From Clostridiales bacterium (lineage in GTDB: Bacteria > Bacillota > Clostridia > WRLR01): a DNA stretch of 7,385 nucleotides. The notes beneath the pieces were generated by a model. That model was not told where the DNA came from. It saw only the letters and a program-made list of their open reading frames with translations, and did no database searches. Position 1 is the first letter of the stretch, and the number at the start of each line of letters is the position of its first letter. Of this stretch, positions 6,010 to 7,385 are shown one piece after another. Both the position numbers and the translations under genes were made by a program. The stretch lies in assembly GCA_031263625.1 (NCBI GenBank), contig JAISFK010000487.1:1-7385 (forward strand), written 5' to 3'.

Positions 6010-6450
6010 ATGGGCGACAATTCTATAAGGCTCCGAATTTTGATGCCCACGCAGACGGTCGCCGACGAGCTCTGCGACATGGTCGTCATGCGCACGGCGG
6101 ACGGCGACAAGGGCATCATGCGGGGGCACGAGCCGTGCGCGGCGGCGCTGGTCTACGGCGCTCTGCGCGCGTACCGGGACAAGAAGGAGACGGCATCGTA
6201 CACGGTCGTCGGCGGCCTCGCGCGGGTGTACGGCGACCAGGTCGTCGTGCTGTCGCCGCTCGCGGACACGACGGAGAACATCGACGCGGCCATCGAGAAT
6301 ATCAGGAAAGACCGCGACGAGAACCTGCGCAGGGAGCAGAACGCCGACTTCGAGATGAACCGCGCGGAAACGGCCCTGCGGCGCTCGCTGGTCCACAACG
6401 AGGGCAGCGCCTTCGCGATCATAAGGGGCAAGATTGAAAAAGATGGGTGA
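6010..6450 (+). CDS. atpC: F1 ATP synthase epsilon subunit
   Basis: Epsilon joins gamma to the c-ring and can inhibit ATP hydrolysis through its C-terminal helices. The ATG follows AGGAGGG (5997-6003) by 6 bases, the clearest ribosome site in the window. The 146-aa product has the N-terminal beta-sandwich (residues ~5-85: LRILMPTQTVADE, DKGIMRGHEP with GHEP at 39-42, TVVGGLARVYGDQVVVLSP). A two-helix C-terminal domain (~88-140, rich in Arg/Glu/Asn) follows. Length is close to the usual 130-140. Sequence conservation is lower than in alpha or beta, as normal for this subunit. The end overlaps the start of the next gene, indicating co-translation. No Gly-rich insertion is present. Confidence 0.92.
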   Translation: MGDNSIRLRILMPTQTVADELCDMVVMRTADGDKGIMRGHEPCAAALVYGALRAYRDKKETASYTVVGGLARVYGDQVVVLSPLADTTENIDAAIENIRKDRDENLRREQNADFEMNRAETALRRSLVHNEGSAFAIIRGKIEKDG

Positions 6451-6802
6451 CGGCGGCGGCGGGCGGCCATCTGAAAATGCAAAACCGGGCGGCGGCAGCG
6501 GCGGGCAGCCAGCCGGCGCTAAGGCGGGCGGCGGCGGGCGTCCGCCCAAAAGCGCCATGGGGCGCGACGCGCTGCACGCGCTGGGGCTGCTGTCCCAGCT
6601 GGGCATCTCCATGGCCGCGTGCGTGCTCATAGGCGTGCTCGCCGGCTCGAAGCTCGACGGCTGGCTCGGCACGTCGCCGTGGCTGCTCGTCCTGTTCGCG
6701 TTCATAGGCGCCGGCGCCGCGTTCAAGGTCATGTACGACATCGCGATAAAGCGCTGGAGCCGTGGCGGCAAGGGCGGCAGCGGGGGCAGAGGCGGCGGCT
6801 AA
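6434..6802 (+). CDS. atpZ: AtpZ/AtpI-family small membrane protein with Gly-rich tails
   Basis: The core matches the two-helix AtpZ-type family often encoded with F-ATPase genes, for which roles in c-ring assembly or Mg/Ca transport have been proposed. Membrane segment 1 spans about residues 52-71. The loop KLDGWLGTSPW holds the family's Asp-x-Trp-Leu-Gly-Thr-x-Pro pattern. Segment 2 spans about 82-101 and ends KVMYDIAIKRW. The first ~40 residues and the last ~12 are Gly-rich with Lys/Arg, longer and more biased than usual tails. The start is uncertain: TTG 6434 has AAGGGG (6423-6428) 5 bases upstream, while ATG 6443 is the commoner codon but has that sequence 14 bases away. Either overlaps the end of atpC. 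The product is 122 or 119 aa. Confidence 0.8.
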   Translation: MKKMGDGGGGRPSENAKPGGGSGGQPAGAKAGGGGRPPKSAMGRDALHALGLLSQLGISMAACVLIGVLAGSKLDGWLGTSPWLLVLFAFIGAGAAFKVMYDIAIKRWSRGGKGGSGGRGGG

Positions 6803-6892
6803 TGCGGGGCAGGCAATGGCAAGCGCGGCAAAAGCAGGAGCGGCGGGAGCTATGGCAATGGCGGCAGCGGCGCCGCAAAAAAAGGCTTTATA

Positions 6893-6929
6893 CTGACGAG
6901 CATTTGGATTTACCATAAACGCGAGTCAG
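6893..6929 (+). promoter_or_regulatory. Potential stem-loop with symmetric GA/GA internal loop upstream of atpI
   Basis: CTGAC (6893-6897) pairs with GTCAG (6925-6929). A GA/GA internal loop follows, then GC/GC, an A-C mismatch, TTT/AAA, a 2-base bulge (6915-6916) and GG/CC closing an ATTTA loop (6908-6912). The CGAG/CGAG arrangement is of the kind that can form tandem sheared G-A pairs in RNA. The stem is short and partly mismatched, so whether it forms is uncertain. Confidence 0.35.
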
Positions 6930-6947
6930 CAATACTCGTTTCCTCTG

Positions 6948-6970
6948 TCCGACCGCAAATTGCGGTCGGA
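6948..6970 (+). promoter_or_regulatory. Perfect inverted repeat upstream of atpI
   Basis: CCGACCGCAA (6949-6958) and TTGCGGTCGG (6960-6969) are exact reverse complements around one central base, and the flanking T6948/A6970 also pair. As RNA this would be an ~8-9 bp stem with a 5-base loop; as DNA it could be a dimeric-protein operator. CTCGT (6935-6939) and ACGAG (6985-6989) can extend an outer stem. No T run follows on either strand, which argues against an intrinsic terminator. Confidence 0.6.
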
Positions 6971-7028
6971 ATTTCCAACCGAACACGAGCATAACGGCGC
7001 GATAGGCGCGCCCAAGGAGAATGATGCG

Positions 7029-7385
7029 ATGGCAAGACTGGCACCCAACCTGTCCAGGACGGCAAGGCTCATGCTCGGCGCGATAGGCGCCATATTCGCG
7101 ATCCTGCTGCCGGCCGGGCTGGCGGCAATCAAATTCGCCTACCCGTTTGAAAAGCCGGCGCCGTTCGCCGCGGGCCTGCTCGCCGGGTGCCTGCTGTCCG
7201 CGGCAAAGGTGCTGCTGCTGGAAAAATCCATCGCGCGGGCGGTGGAGCGGGATTCCGGCGCCAAGGCGAAGAACTACGCGTCGGCGCAGGCGCTTCTGCG
7301 CTACGCCGGCACGATCCTCGTGCTGGGCTGCGCGGTGCTGCTCCCCCGCGTGTTCGGCGTGTTCGGCATCATAGCCGGCGTGCTC
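7029..7385 (+). CDS. atpI: ATP synthase protein I (AtpI), partial at right edge
   Basis: The frame runs from ATG 7029 for 119 codons and leaves the window without a stop. AAGGAGA at 7014-7020 lies 8 bases upstream and decides this start; ATGs at 7021 and 7024 are in another frame that soon stops. Hydrophobic segments lie at about residues 14-34, 44-64, 88-105 and 109 onward, giving the four-helix layout of AtpI. The charged loop KSIARAVERDSGAKAKNYA followed by AQALLRYAGTILVLGC and FGVFGIIAGVL resembles the family's second half. AtpI is thought to help assemble the c-ring. The canonical place is first in the operon, before atpB; here it follows atpC and atpZ. The missing C-terminus is probably short. 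Confidence 0.8.
   Translation, partial: MARLAPNLSRTARLMLGAIGAIFAILLPAGLAAIKFAYPFEKPAPFAAGLLAGCLLSAAKVLLLEKSIARAVERDSGAKAKNYASAQALLRYAGTILVLGCAVLLPRVFGVFGIIAGVL

Larger units (their letters stand above)
6803..7028 (+). other. atpZ-atpI spacer: partly AT-richer leader region
   Basis: The first ~75 bases are purine-rich and resemble the other GC-rich spacers. After an A run at 6877-6883 the base composition shifts to more A/T, and two inverted repeats follow before the atpI ribosome site. No gene is supported on either strand. The region could be an mRNA leader or hold a promoter for the downstream genes, but no convincing paired -35/-10 elements are seen. Confidence 0.5.

Noticed and set aside
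5656..6771. 371-codon open frame on the - strand across atpC and atpZ
   Set aside because: It spans the ends of three well-supported + strand genes and a repeat spacer, and its composition is typical of an antisense frame.
6889..6894. TATACT as a -10 promoter element before atpI
   Set aside because: It matches the -10 consensus in five of six bases, but there is nothing like TTGACA at the expected distance and no extended -10 TG, so it is not listed as a promoter.
6949..6978. Intrinsic terminator after atpZ
   Set aside because: The stem is good, but neither strand has a T run after it, and the atpI ribosome site follows closely.

Overview
The window carries most of an F-type (F1Fo) ATP synthase locus, entirely on the + strand. 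The order is atpH (delta), atpA (alpha), atpG (gamma), atpD (beta), atpC (epsilon), an AtpZ-type small membrane protein, and the start of atpI, which runs off the right edge. The DNA is very GC-rich, yet ATA (Ile) and AGG (Arg) codons are frequent, and several genes have purine-rich Shine-Dalgarno sequences. The AtpZ/AtpI pair and the codon habits fit a GC-rich anaerobic, clostridial-type bacterium, but no taxonomic marker is present and the lineage is not resolved.

Layout: 1-54 is the end of, or spacer after, an unseen upstream gene. 55-918 is atpH. 919-1104 is a spacer made almost wholly of a degenerate 7-bp tandem repeat. 1105-2676 is atpA. 2677-2897 is a GC-rich spacer of degenerate ~19-bp repeats. 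2898-4301 is atpG, overlapped (GTGA) by atpD at 4298-5719. 5720-6009 is a repeat-filled spacer with a hairpin. 6010-6450 is atpC, overlapped by atpZ (6434 or 6443 to 6802). 6803-7028 is a leader with two potential stem-loops. 7029 to the edge is atpI.

Together the genes encode the catalytic head (alpha3beta3), the central rotor stalk (gamma, epsilon), the delta cap joining head to peripheral stalk, and two Fo-associated accessory membrane proteins. The Fo subunits a, b and c are not visible.

The unusual part is low-complexity, Gly-rich sequence inside otherwise recognisable subunits. Delta has about 142 Gly/Ala-rich residues where the middle of its N-terminal helical bundle should be. Gamma has two insertions at positions that are surface loops in the family: about 59 residues of collagen-like Gly-X-Y triplets and about 93 Gly/Ser/Ala-rich residues. 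AtpZ has Gly-rich tails and alpha a short one; beta and epsilon have none. The delta linker and the second gamma linker share an exact 11-base unit in the same reading frame, and three of the spacers consist of other GC-rich repeats. This suggests a genome in which repeat expansion has been tolerated in spacers and exposed loops while the catalytic core is spared. Function, if any, is unknown.
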